This document shows, piece after piece, positions 1 through 9,360 of a stretch of DNA of 47,064 nucleotides (within the stretch, counting starts at the first letter, position 1; each line of letters opens with the position of its first letter). The stretch lies in contig DIEZ01000066.1 of NCBI GenBank assembly GCA_002418885.1, positions 1 through 47,064 of the forward strand. Reading direction: 5' to 3'. Under the pieces are notes generated by a model, which searched no databases, had not been told where the DNA came from, and saw nothing but the letters and a program-made list of their open reading frames with translations. The position numbers were made by a program, and so were the translations under genes. The stretch comes from Syntrophaceae bacterium UBA5761 (GTDB lineage: Bacteria; Desulfobacterota; Syntrophia; Syntrophales; UBA4778).

Positions 1-762
1 GCTCTGACCGGGGCCGGGGGTTCCCTTATCCCGGCGGCAGGACTGGCTGGCGGGGCGGCTGGTGCGACGGCCGGGGCAATGACGGCTGGATCGAAAGGCG
101 CCTTCCCGGCTGTCACCGAAGGAACGGAAGGGCTCGCGGTCAATACCCCAGGCGGTGTTTCCCTGACTGGAGCTGACGGCGCTCTTCTGCCCATGGGCAA
201 TGCAGGGGGCCGCGGCTTCCTGTCTTCCCTGATGAACTCCGGGAAGTCCATGCTCCCCGGTGCCCTCGGCGGGACCGGCAAGGGGATGTCAAGCTGGGTT
301 CTTCCGACCATGGCCCTCGGCCTCGGCTCCGACTACTTCGCCCAGAAAGGAAACGTCAAGCAGGAGCAGGGTGAAAAGGATGCCCTGAACGCTTCCATCG
401 CCGCGAACTCCTGGAACCCCGAAAGAAGGGCCGAGTACATGAAGGGGATCAACGCTGAGCTTCAGGCGCAGCTCTCCGGCATGAGGCGCAGGGGTGGCGG
501 GGCGGCTGCGGCCCGGGGAGTAGGCGGCGGGGCCTACGGGGACATCATGGGCGATGCCTACGAGAAGGCCATGAGTACGGCGGCCAAGAGCCTCGGGTCA
601 ACCTACGCGCCCGAATACAACCTGATAGCACCGACGGCGCAGGCCAACGCCCCGACCCGGAGCGCATCGTCAAGGTGGCTCTCTGATCTTTCGAACCTCG
701 CCGGTTCGGGTGGATCGAGCATGATGCAGTGGGCGATGATGAAAGACATCCTCGGACGATAA
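1..762 (+). CDS. DNA-ejection/internal virion protein, C-terminal part (gene continues from window end)
   Basis: The frame is open from base 1 with no start; the first ATG is at 79, but codons 1-78 continue the same glycine/alanine-rich protein. The reading frame joins in phase with the gene at 46684-47064, giving about 377-380 residues if the molecule is circular. The sequence is low complexity (Gly, Ala, Met, Ser) with a hydrophobic stretch around LPTMALGLGSDYF, followed by a helical region and a RRRGGGAAAARG patch. This composition and its place after the tail nozzle gene and before two more virion-type genes fit podoviral ejection proteins that leave the capsid with the DNA. There is no enzymatic motif. 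The role is inferred from position and composition. Confidence 0.6.
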   Translation, partial: ALTGAGGSLIPAAGLAGGAAGATAGAMTAGSKGAFPAVTEGTEGLAVNTPGGVSLTGADGALLPMGNAGGRGFLSSLMNSGKSMLPGALGGTGKGMSSWVLPTMALGLGSDYFAQKGNVKQEQGEKDALNASIAANSWNPERRAEYMKGINAELQAQLSGMRRRGGGAAAARGVGGGAYGDIMGDAYEKAMSTAAKSLGSTYAPEYNLIAPTAQANAPTRSASSRWLSDLSNLAGSGGSSMMQWAMMKDILGR

Positions 763-772
763 GGAGGCCCCC

Positions 773-1603
773 ATGGCTAGAACCTTTGGACTCACAACCG
801 GCTCCGAAAGAGGGACGCCCGGATATGACGTTACCAGCCCCTTCATGTCGGGGATCAAGGAAAATATCGCTTCAACCGTTCCCCTGGCCCTCACGGCCAT
901 GAACCTCAAGATGGACGAGGAGAAGGCACAGGCCATCCTCGGGGTCAGGAAGGAAGAGCTGGCGAGGCAGGTTGAGAAGACAAAGCAGGAGAACGTGACC
1001 AACAGACTCAAAGCCCTCCTGCCGCTCTACGCGGAAAGCGGGGATCAGCGCATGGGCTCCGAGATTGACCGGGTCATGCGCGACAATTTTGGCGTCGGCC
1101 TTCCGTCCGTCGAGACGCCCGCCCCCGTGACCGGCCCGGAGAACATGGAAGACCCCGGAACGATCAGCAGATTCTTCGTGCCTCAGACGGACCTCGATAA
1201 GAAGCTGACCCTCAAGGATGCCGAGTATGCCACGAGGGAAGCCATCTTGAGGCAACAGCTTGAGGGCAGGAATCAAGCAATATCCCTGGCGGCGGGGCTG
1301 AAAAAGGCTGGCGTCGGGAAGGGTGGCGGCAGCGCAAAAGGCAAGAATGTCACCGTCTATGGGCCGGGCGGGAAAAGCAAGTCGGTCTTTGTTCCACAGG
1401 GGGAGGACTACGAACCCGAGGAAGGATGGACCTTGACGAAACCGAGTGCAAAGGCAGGTTCATTCCGAGAAAGGATGGCCGGGGCAGGGGTTCCGGGCGC
1501 TTCAAAGTCAGAAGCCAACACGGGCTTTGTCGTCGGGGAAGTCAGAACCGTAAACGGAAAGAATTACAAGTACCTCGGAGAAAACAAATGGCAGGAGCAA
1601 TAG
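773..1603 (+). CDS. Probable internal virion / ejection protein
   Basis: 276 residues, ATG preceded by a strong ribosome site (aaggaggccccc), ten bases after the upstream stop. Residues about 35-75 are charged and helical (DEEKAQAILGVRKEELARQ). A Gly/Lys-rich linker follows near residues 175-190, and the C-terminus has a compact motif (VRTVNGKNYKYLGENKWQ) that looks like a small beta domain. No catalytic residues are recognised. It lies between two presumed ejection proteins and overlaps the next gene by 16 bases, which suggests coordinated production for the virion interior. The function is inferred from neighbourhood only. Confidence 0.55.
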   Translation: MARTFGLTTGSERGTPGYDVTSPFMSGIKENIASTVPLALTAMNLKMDEEKAQAILGVRKEELARQVEKTKQENVTNRLKALLPLYAESGDQRMGSEIDRVMRDNFGVGLPSVETPAPVTGPENMEDPGTISRFFVPQTDLDKKLTLKDAEYATREAILRQQLEGRNQAISLAAGLKKAGVGKGGGSAKGKNVTVYGPGGKSKSVFVPQGEDYEPEEGWTLTKPSAKAGSFRERMAGAGVPGASKSEANTGFVVGEVRTVNGKNYKYLGENKWQEQ

Positions 1604-4600
1604 TCTCCACCGATGAGCTTTTCGGGACGGGCGGGGCAGAAAAGAAGGTGCTCACGACAGAGGAATTGATGGGAGCGGGCGCCGCGCCTCCGAAGAAATC
1701 CGGCGGCTGGCTCGACATCCTGAAGAGTGCCGTTGCCGCGTCGAGTGCGGAGAGTGACCTTGCCGTGGCCGGGGCGGGCCCTGCGGCTGCGCTCACGACC
1801 GGGGCCATGGCCTTTCCCCTGTCCGGTATCGCGGGCGGGGCGAAGTGGCTTGCCTCCGGGGATGTCACCCAGGCATACGACACCATGACGCAGGTCAACG
1901 AAGCCCTGACGCCGAAGCTCAACGAATCGGAGGCCCGGGCCGTTGAAGCCCTCATGACCCCCCTTGAGATGCTCAACCGGGCTGCATCGGCAGGCGGCAA
2001 GAAGGCGGCGGAAGTGACCGGCGTTCCCGTCATGGACCCCATCGTCGGGACGATCCTTGAGGCGGGCGGTCTGCTGGCGGGTCCGGCTGCTTTGAAGGCT
2101 GGAAAGCGGGCGGTTATCAAGCCCCTGAGCGAGATCCGGGCCATGGGCACGGGGCTGGAACCTGTGGCGGAGATCCAGACGGCAAGAGCCGTTCTGCCCC
2201 CTGACGCGGCACTCGGAGAACTCATCCCCTATGACAGCCCATACGTCAATCAGCTCCTCGCTGCCGTATCAAGGGAAAATCGCCTTGCGCTTCCCGAAGG
2301 GCAGGGATTTGAGATCGTTCCCCCGAAGGCCCCGGAGCCTTTACCATCCGGAGCCGTGCCCGGAGCATCAGGGCAGGTGCCGCTTGAGTGGTTGCGTGGA
2401 GCTATCGAATCAGGACAGAGGCCGTTTGTTCCCGAACCGAAGATCATTCCTTTCCCCGTGGAGAAAGGGCTTCCTGCACTTCCTCCGGGGCAGGGCTTTG
2501 AGATGGTCAACGGAAGACTTGCCCCAAAGTCAGAGCTTCGCCTTCCCCCCCGTGAGGCCCTTGAACGCTCCGTGCAGCCCGAGCCCGACCTTGTCAATGC
2601 AGCGGACAGGGCAAGCTCCGAGGCCATGCTGAGAAAGGCCATTGAGAGCGACAGGACAAAAGCGGCAGAGGCAAGCCTTGCGGATCAGCTTCAGGAGGCC
2701 GTGGGCGGGCTGGCAAGCGAGGATGTGCTCAAGGCGAAGATGGAAGTCCCGAAGGTGGAGAAGCCTGCGGCGGTGGAACCAGAGATCACAAAGGAGACAT
2801 TGGACAGCCGCAGAAAAGAACTGATGGAACGCATCGGGCCACTTGAAGAACAGAAAAAAGTCGAGATCGAGAAGGTCAAGAAGGCAAAAAAGAAATTCAT
2901 GTCCACGGCAGCCGAGAAACAAATTACTGAAATCAACAATCAAATAGACACCATTTATAAATCTGATTTTCCTGATCTTGCAGAAGATGCCAGGAAAGCC
3001 CTTCTCAAGCAGAACATTAAGAAGGAAGTACCCGCAAAGACAGCTACAAAAGATCCGGCAGATCCAAAAACGCCAATCAAAGGAACGTATAAATGGGATG
3101 TTGTTAAAACGCTGATAGATGAAGCGCCAGAAATTCAAAAGAAATTCCCCGTTGAGAAGCGGGGAAGTAAGTGGATTGTTACCGCTGAAGAAAATAAGCC
3201 CATATCCTATCAGGATAGAACGAAAGGTGGTCCGTCAACCTACATGGGAACGGTCGAACACAAGTTCGATACGAAGGAAAAGGCGATTGATTTTTCTCAA
3301 GGAAAGGCCAGCCTGCATGGGGCATATCCTGAAGGAACGGGAAAGGTTATTATAGACGTTGCAGGCACCAAGTACAAAATCTGGAACACAAAGGAAGCCC
3401 TTAACGCGTTCCGCGATTCCATGCGGAAAGAATTCAATAAAACAGAATTCAAGAACATCCTCGGCACCGAGCGCGGCTCCTTCTCCCTCCGCTTCAAGGA
3501 CGATGTCCGCGACCGGATCAAGCAGGCCCTTCCGAAAGGATCCGAGGCCGAGAAGGTCGATTCCATGTACGACCGGACGGTCGAGAAAAGGACCGAACGC
3601 GAGGCCGTCACTTACCGCAAGATCAAGGACACCCTTGTCCGCTCCATGCTCGACGTATCGGGAAACCTCAAGCGGGAAGCCCTCAAGGCCGACCCGGTCA
3701 TCGGGCGGCAGGTCGTCATGAACCGGGAACTTCTCTCCGGGGCATCCGGCAAGGCCGCTACACTCATGGACGAGGGCCGCAAAGCCGTCTTTGACGATCT
3801 CCGGGCTGATGAAGTTGAAGTCCTGAACCGGGTCATCCAGTCCCGCCGGATCATCGACATTGACGCCTATAAAGAAGGCATGAAGCACCCGGAAGGGCTC
3901 ACGGGAAAGGAGCATGCCGAGTACCTCAAGGCCCTCGAAAAGGCCGACCCCGAGCTTTCAAGGAAGCTCAACGACAAGGCAAAGAAATACTTCGACATTC
4001 AGCGCGACCAGATCAAGCAGCTCCTCGACGATGGCATTGTCACGAAGGAAGCGGCTGACGCCCTCATGTCCCACGAGTACAGCCCGCGTAGGTTCTTCCA
4101 ATACCTCGACCCTGAAAGCTCCTACGACTTCGGCGGCAGAAAGATCACCGTTCCAGACTCAGGCATCAAGGCCCTGGACGAGGGCAGCTTGAACCTGCTC
4201 GAAAACAACGCGGAAGCATTGATGGCACAAGTCATCTCCCGCACCCAGGCCCGCATCTTCCGCAACCGGGCGAACAAGGCACTGTGGGAAATGGCCGACA
4301 AGGTGAAAGACAACGGCATTGTCCGACCCGCGAAGATCGTCGGTAGCACGAAGCAGGGAGCCCCCGTCTACGAGGACACCCCCGGAGGCTTCGAAAAGGT
4401 CAAGGTCATGATCGACGGCAAGGTCAAAGAAATGATCATGCCGTGGGAGATGGCCCAGGAGTGGGTGAAGACCGACCCCCTCATCAACCAGACCCTCGCA
4501 AACGTCATCGGCACCATCAGCGGGGCAAAGGTGTTACGCCCTGTTGCGACGGGTTACAACCCCGGATTTGCCCTGACGAACATCCCCCGCGACGTGGCCC

Positions 4601-6147
4601 TGATATGGACGGCAACAAAAGAATACTCCGCTCATCTGCCAGTTGCGGCCGGGCAGATGGTGCGCGACTTCGCAGCCGTGGCGCCCGACGTGATGAAGCG
4701 CAAGGGGCGCGTCCGGGACTACATCGACGAAGGCGGGGCGATGAACTTCCTGACCTACTACGGGCGCATGAGCGGCAAGGGGCACCTCGGGGAAAGCCTC
4801 TCCCAGCTCGGCCGGATCATGGGGTGGGTCGGGGAAACCTCCGAAATATGGTCCCGCATGGCCTTGAGGGAGCGGGCCTTGAGAAACGGCAAGACGCCTC
4901 AAGAGGCCACATGGGAGGCCCGCCGATACCTCGATTTCAACCAGGGCGGCAATATCGCCAAGGGGCTTGACTCTGCCATCCCCTATCTCAACGCGGCCAT
5001 CCAGGGCACCCGTGGCCTTCTCAGGGGGGCAAAGCAGAGCCCGGGCCGGTTCACCTGGCAGATGGCGCAGCTCGGGACCGTATCGACGGGGCTCTACTTG
5101 GCAAACTTCCTGACCAACCCCGAGTGCTGGCAGCAGGTCACGGACAGGGACAAGGAAGCGAATTTCATCATCACGACCCCCATGTATTTCACCGACGACA
5201 AGGGGCAGAAGAAGTACCTCTATTTCAAGGTAGCCAAGGACCAGGGCCAGCGGGTTGTAACGAGCTTCTTTGACGCCCTCATGACGCGGTCTTTCGAAGG
5301 AAAGTACCCCACGAAGCAGATGATGCAGGCCATTGGCGACTTGACGAGCGTGGCGGGAATCCCGCCGACCCTGGCAGCGGCAGCCGCCTACCTGATGAAC
5401 AAAGACACCTGGACCAACGAGGATGTGTGGCGCGGCCCGAAGGTTGACCCCTCGGAGGAATACCGCAAGGACACCCATCCGTTCTGGGTCGGGGCTGGGC
5501 AGGCGACAGGGATGTCACCAACGCGGCTCGGAGCGGCAGCGGGAAAGATCATCCCCCCCAACAACCCCTTTGTCGGGATGGTCGGCGGGGCTTACAAGAT
5601 GGTCACGGGAAAGTTGCCGGAGGACTTGAAGGACAAGTCCATGACGCAGATCATGACAGAGATCCCCACGGTGCGCCGGGTCATGTCGACGACGAACCCT
5701 TACACCCCCCATCAGGAATCCATCGACAAGATCAGGCAGGACGAGGCGACCAAGAGCTTTGTGCAAAACAGGGACTTCGATGTCCTGACCGACAAGTATC
5801 TGAGAAGCAACGACCCTGCCGACGCCGAGAAGGTCATCCAGTTTGTAGAGAAGGCCCCTCCGGAGGACCAGGACCACCTTGAAAAGAGATTCTTCAAGCA
5901 GCAGAAACTTTTCAAGATTCCCGACCGCTCATGGTGGCTCAACGCCTCCGACACGCGAATCCCCCCGGAAGGCCGGGCGGCTATCTTTTGGGAGAGGTAC
6001 AGCAAGGCATCGGCGCCGGAAAAAGAAAAGATGCTGGAAATTGCGGATCAGATAGGCGGGTTCACGTCGGAGCGGTTCATCAACAGAATAGCGGAGTTGG
6101 CATCAGGGCATACGTCCAGTCCCGACTCCGAAGTAAACGGCGAATAG
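1588..6147 (+). CDS. Giant internal virion protein with LPD38-like region
   Basis: About 1,519 residues. I start it at ATG 1588, where it overlaps the previous stop by 16 bases and begins MAGAIVSTDELFG; the frame is open further upstream, but that part is arginine-rich and looks non-coding. The N-terminal 250 residues are alanine/glycine-rich and hydrophobic, then a proline-rich stretch, then a lysine/glutamate coiled region. The C-terminal half carries NPGFALTNIPRDVAL and a long helical region resembling the large polyvalent-protein-associated domain LPD38 seen in phage proteins that enter the cell with DNA. No ART, peptidase or kinase motif is obvious. Length and position match the last ejection protein of podoviruses. 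Bases about 2860-3450 are clearly more AT-rich than the flanks, suggesting an inserted segment. Confidence 0.65.
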   Translation: MAGAIVSTDELFGTGGAEKKVLTTEELMGAGAAPPKKSGGWLDILKSAVAASSAESDLAVAGAGPAAALTTGAMAFPLSGIAGGAKWLASGDVTQAYDTMTQVNEALTPKLNESEARAVEALMTPLEMLNRAASAGGKKAAEVTGVPVMDPIVGTILEAGGLLAGPAALKAGKRAVIKPLSEIRAMGTGLEPVAEIQTARAVLPPDAALGELIPYDSPYVNQLLAAVSRENRLALPEGQGFEIVPPKAPEPLPSGAVPGASGQVPLEWLRGAIESGQRPFVPEPKIIPFPVEKGLPALPPGQGFEMVNGRLAPKSELRLPPREALERSVQPEPDLVNAADRASSEAMLRKAIESDRTKAAEASLADQLQEAVGGLASEDVLKAKMEVPKVEKPAAVEPEITKETLDSRRKELMERIGPLEEQKKVEIEKVKKAKKKFMSTAAEKQITEINNQIDTIYKSDFPDLAEDARKALLKQNIKKEVPAKTATKDPADPKTPIKGTYKWDVVKTLIDEAPEIQKKFPVEKRGSKWIVTAEENKPISYQDRTKGGPSTYMGTVEHKFDTKEKAIDFSQGKASLHGAYPEGTGKVIIDVAGTKYKIWNTKEALNAFRDSMRKEFNKTEFKNILGTERGSFSLRFKDDVRDRIKQALPKGSEAEKVDSMYDRTVEKRTEREAVTYRKIKDTLVRSMLDVSGNLKREALKADPVIGRQVVMNRELLSGASGKAATLMDEGRKAVFDDLRADEVEVLNRVIQSRRIIDIDAYKEGMKHPEGLTGKEHAEYLKALEKADPELSRKLNDKAKKYFDIQRDQIKQLLDDGIVTKEAADALMSHEYSPRRFFQYLDPESSYDFGGRKITVPDSGIKALDEGSLNLLENNAEALMAQVISRTQARIFRNRANKALWEMADKVKDNGIVRPAKIVGSTKQGAPVYEDTPGGFEKVKVMIDGKVKEMIMPWEMAQEWVKTDPLINQTLANVIGTISGAKVLRPVATGYNPGFALTNIPRDVALIWTATKEYSAHLPVAAGQMVRDFAAVAPDVMKRKGRVRDYIDEGGAMNFLTYYGRMSGKGHLGESLSQLGRIMGWVGETSEIWSRMALRERALRNGKTPQEATWEARRYLDFNQGGNIAKGLDSAIPYLNAAIQGTRGLLRGAKQSPGRFTWQMAQLGTVSTGLYLANFLTNPECWQQVTDRDKEANFIITTPMYFTDDKGQKKYLYFKVAKDQGQRVVTSFFDALMTRSFEGKYPTKQMMQAIGDLTSVAGIPPTLAAAAAYLMNKDTWTNEDVWRGPKVDPSEEYRKDTHPFWVGAGQATGMSPTRLGAAAGKIIPPNNPFVGMVGGAYKMVTGKLPEDLKDKSMTQIMTEIPTVRRVMSTTNPYTPHQESIDKIRQDEATKSFVQNRDFDVLTDKYLRSNDPADAEKVIQFVEKAPPEDQDHLEKRFFKQQKLFKIPDRSWWLNASDTRIPPEGRAAIFWERYSKASAPEKEKMLEIADQIGGFTSERFINRIAELASGHTSSPDSEVNGE

Positions 6148-6267
6148 AAGCGAGGCGGCCAGGTACAGGGCAACGAAAAGGGCAATAATTTCATCCTCAA
6201 GTCGCTTTGTCCATTTCATAGCCAAGTATTTTGAAGAGTAAAAACCGGAAAGTCAAGGACTTTTGAG

Positions 6268-6774
6268 ATGCCCGACAAACCCTTTCCCCTCACCGGACAG
6301 AACACAGACCAGCTCGTCAACTCGCTGATGCGGATCATCAACGACCTGTTCGACAGCTCCATCGGGGCGGCCCGGGTGGGGGATGTCTTCGAGATCGACG
6401 CCTCGAATGACGATGTCCTGACGCTCAAGCTGGCCGACGCGGGCGGGTTGGAGAAGTCAAGCGGCACCCTGCAGATCATGTTAAACGCCACATCCCCGGG
6501 GCTCACGCTGTCATCAAGCGGCATATCCGTGAAGGTCCGGGCATCCTACGGAATCAACCTGGATGCAAACGGCCTGGCCCTCAAGAAGCAGGACCACGAG
6601 GCCGCCGCCGCCGCCGTGTCTGCCATTTCGGCGGGGGCGGGCGCTGATTCGATAGACCGGGCGGCTTTCAACACGGCCCTCGGGACCCTCGTGACGGAAA
6701 TAAATGCGATCAAGACCACGCTGAACAACCTGCTGGCGAAGCTCGAAACCGCTGAAATCCTGAAAACATCGTAG
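6268..6774 (+). CDS. Small fibre / tailspike-associated protein
   Basis: 168 residues, ATG with AAGGA nine bases upstream. The N-terminus is helical (NTDQLVNSLMRIINDLF). Residues about 40-110 are beta-rich with repeated phrases such as SPGLTLSSSGISVKV and YGINLDANGLALK, the style of phage fibre shafts. The C-terminal 50 residues form a predicted helix (EINAIKTTLNNLLAKLE) that could trimerise. The tailspike gene follows after nine bases, so this is probably an attachment or shaft partner of the spike. There is no enzymatic motif. The assignment rests on repeat style and position. Confidence 0.5.
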   Translation: MPDKPFPLTGQNTDQLVNSLMRIINDLFDSSIGAARVGDVFEIDASNDDVLTLKLADAGGLEKSSGTLQIMLNATSPGLTLSSSGISVKVRASYGINLDANGLALKKQDHEAAAAAVSAISAGAGADSIDRAAFNTALGTLVTEINAIKTTLNNLLAKLETAEILKTS

Positions 6775-6782
6775 GAGGAATC

Positions 6783-9131
6783 ATGGGCAGATACGCAGTA
6801 ACCGGAGTACCGAGGGACGAGAACGGCGGCATCATCACCGGGGCGACGGTGACGATCTACAAGGCGGACGGCACGGATGCAGCGGATGTCTACGAGGCGG
6901 AATCGGGCGGGGCGGCCGTCAACTCCGTGACCACCGACGCCAACGGGCGCTTCACCTTCTACGCCGACGATACCACCTACGCATACAGCCAGGAATTCAA
7001 GCTGGTCATCACGAAAGCCGGATACACCACGATCACGATTGACGATGTGAAGGCTTACGGGATCAATACCGCCCTGGCCCACGCCGCACAGTCCAACCTG
7101 CTCTTTGTGGGATACTACGCAGGCATCGAGGCGGCTGTCACGGCAATCGGCGCAACTGTAGCCACACTGGTCGTTGACGAGAATCAGAGCGTGGCGGACG
7201 ACCTGACCATTCCCGCGACCCTCGGGATCGAGGTGAAAAAGGGCGCCGTCATCACGGTTGCCACGACCAAGACCCTCACGATCAACGGGCCTTTCACGGC
7301 CCCCGTCTCCCAGGTATTCACCCTGACCGGCACCGGGGCCGTGGCCGGACTGAAGGAATCATATCCGCAGTGGTTCGGCGCGGTTGCCGACGGGGCGACG
7401 GACGACAAGGCGGCCATCAAGGCGGCCTTCGCCTCGGTCATTGCCGGCGGGAAGGTCATTATCCCGAAGCGTGCAGCCTCCTACTACTTCGACAATGCAA
7501 CGGATCTCACCGATGCCGTAGCCGTCACCCAGGCCGTCACGGTGCAGCTCGACGGGACGATCATCTCGAGCAACGCGACCAACCAGGCAGACCCGCCCAT
7601 GATCTTCAACGTCACGGGCGCCGGGTTCAGGCTATACGGGACGGGGACGCTACAGGGGCCGGGCACTTTCGTTGTCGATGAAACGACCCACGACAACTGG
7701 CCGGGGCTTGTCAAGCTGGCCGCAAACAACGCGGTCATCGACGGGATCAACTTTGTCGATCCACCGGAATCTGCCATCTACATCCCCAACAAGGACGACA
7801 TCCAGATCCGTAACTGTAAATTCACGGGAGGCCCCCTGATCGCGGCCGCGACGGGAAATCAGTATTTCGCCTACATCGACGCTTACGGGGGAGACAACCA
7901 CTTCATCACCGGGAACAGGTTCTATGCCACCTCTGCAGGGGTTGCCATCCATGCCATCCTTTACGGCTCGTCCACTCATGCAACCCGGCTTACGATCAAG
8001 GGAAATCAGTTCGACAGTATGCACCAACACTGCACCTACCTGACCGAGGTATCCAACTCGGTTGTAAGCGACAACGTCATCGCCTACGCCCAGACCGAGA
8101 CGAACCAAGAAGGAACCGCTCTGAAGGTAGGCGGGCAGTACAACACCGTGACCGGCAACTCGATTTACAATGCACTGAAGGGGGGGATTATCTGTCACGC
8201 AGCCCGCCACAGTGTCATCGCCCACAACACCATCAAGAGCTGCGGAGCCCTCGGGATCGCCATCACGAACAACGTCACCGAAACGGAAGGCCTGGATTAC
8301 AACACCATCGACTCCAACGTCATCGAGTTCAAGTCTGGACTGGATACATCCCCTTACGAGGGCATCCGATACGCCGCTTATACCGCCGCCGGCGTGACCT
8401 TTGCGGTTGACTGCGTCGGCGGGAAGATCACAAACAACACGGTCATCCGGGGAGGGCATGACGACGATGCAAGCTATGGAGGAATCGGGGTCTATCATTC
8501 CAATGTATCCTATGTAATGAAGGACTTCGATATTTCGGGGAACAAGGTGATCACCCCAGCCTGGACGGGGATCTATGCCGCCTATCTCTCAAAGTCGAAG
8601 ATCAGCCACAACACGATTTACAACCCGGTAGCCGCCACGGCCCACGCGATAAGGGTTGCCGCCTGCACATACCTGACCGTGGAGGGCAACATTGCCAGGG
8701 ACGATCAAACTCCAGCCGTCATCGCAGTATTCCTCTACCTCAACGGGACGGACAATAATTATATCGACTGCTTCAACAACGGATGCTTTACAACGGCGAA
8801 TACCGCTTTGCTCGGGTTCGATATGACGTACAACTGCGCTGGGAGGGGGAACCGGCTCAGCGAAACGGACAAACTGACCGGGACGTTCACGATGAACAAC
8901 GTCAACACCCTGACCATTGCCAACGACAACATATCGGACGCGACGGCGGCAGATTTCAAATCATCCGTCATCATCTGGCCGCTTAATCAATATGCTGCCA
9001 CCGCTCAAGGATCGGCAAAGCATATCTCCGTCACGGGAAAAGTGGCGAAAACGTCCTTCACCGTGACAACGGCAGACGGGAACGGGGTTTCTGCGAATAA
9101 CCATATATTCGGTTTTGAGATCGTGCAGTAG
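6783..9131 (+). CDS. Tailspike with pectate-lyase-like beta-helix
   Basis: 782 residues with a strong ribosome site (taggaggaatcATG). Residues 1-105 look like an Ig/carboxypeptidase-regulatory-like beta-sandwich (GGIITGATVTIYKADGT, TTDANGRFTFYADD) that would anchor the spike to the tail. Around residue 197 starts the classic entry motif YPQWFGAVADGATDDKAAI of Pectate_lyase_3-type tailspikes. It is followed by many right-handed beta-helix coils with N/D-rich turns (ITGNRFY, VSDNVIAY, ITNNTVIRGG) to about residue 660, then a beta-rich C-terminus. It probably binds and may cleave host surface polysaccharide. Catalytic residues cannot be assigned from sequence alone. It is the last gene of the rightward structural block. 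Confidence 0.85.
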   Translation: MGRYAVTGVPRDENGGIITGATVTIYKADGTDAADVYEAESGGAAVNSVTTDANGRFTFYADDTTYAYSQEFKLVITKAGYTTITIDDVKAYGINTALAHAAQSNLLFVGYYAGIEAAVTAIGATVATLVVDENQSVADDLTIPATLGIEVKKGAVITVATTKTLTINGPFTAPVSQVFTLTGTGAVAGLKESYPQWFGAVADGATDDKAAIKAAFASVIAGGKVIIPKRAASYYFDNATDLTDAVAVTQAVTVQLDGTIISSNATNQADPPMIFNVTGAGFRLYGTGTLQGPGTFVVDETTHDNWPGLVKLAANNAVIDGINFVDPPESAIYIPNKDDIQIRNCKFTGGPLIAAATGNQYFAYIDAYGGDNHFITGNRFYATSAGVAIHAILYGSSTHATRLTIKGNQFDSMHQHCTYLTEVSNSVVSDNVIAYAQTETNQEGTALKVGGQYNTVTGNSIYNALKGGIICHAARHSVIAHNTIKSCGALGIAITNNVTETEGLDYNTIDSNVIEFKSGLDTSPYEGIRYAAYTAAGVTFAVDCVGGKITNNTVIRGGHDDDASYGGIGVYHSNVSYVMKDFDISGNKVITPAWTGIYAAYLSKSKISHNTIYNPVAATAHAIRVAACTYLTVEGNIARDDQTPAVIAVFLYLNGTDNNYIDCFNNGCFTTANTALLGFDMTYNCAGRGNRLSETDKLTGTFTMNNVNTLTIANDNISDATAADFKSSVIIWPLNQYAATAQGSAKHISVTGKVAKTSFTVTTADGNGVSANNHIFGFEIVQ

Positions 9132-9280
9132 GTGGGTGTCCACATGGTCAAAATAATCAGTGTAATCTTTAATTATAACGGCTCATTGTAAAAGAGCACC
9201 TATCTCTTAGTCCACATTGCATGGTATCCTGAAAGAAAAATGGAGGCGTGCAATGTTGAGTAAGGAAGAAGTAAGAATCA

Positions 9281-9358
9281 TCAAGGCAGCGGCTCGGCCT
9301 TGAAGATGGCAAGCAGTTCGTCAAGTTTCTGCTCTATCCGATCCAACCTTTCGTTCAT
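9281..9358 (-). CDS. 25-residue coiled-coil peptide
   Basis: ATG at 9358, three bases after the stop of the upstream gene. The peptide MNERLDRIEQKLDELLAIF has clean heptad spacing (L, I, L, L, I) and ends AEPLP. The ribosome site is weak. It would be the last gene of the leftward early operon. Short amphipathic peptides like this often oligomerise, but nothing links it to a function. It could be a chance frame; coupling and the heptad pattern favour a real gene. Confidence 0.4.
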   Translation of the reverse strand: MNERLDRIEQKLDELLAIFKAEPLP

Positions 9359-9360
9359 GA

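Noticed and set aside
6148..6267. Terminator or promoter between ejection and fibre genes
   Set aside because: No stem with a T-run and no paired -35/-10; only the small dyad reported separately.
9253..9303. 16-codon plus-strand frame (MLSKEEVRIIKAAARP) with a good ribosome site
   Set aside because: Too short, antisense to a better-supported leftward peptide; noted only as possible read-through product.
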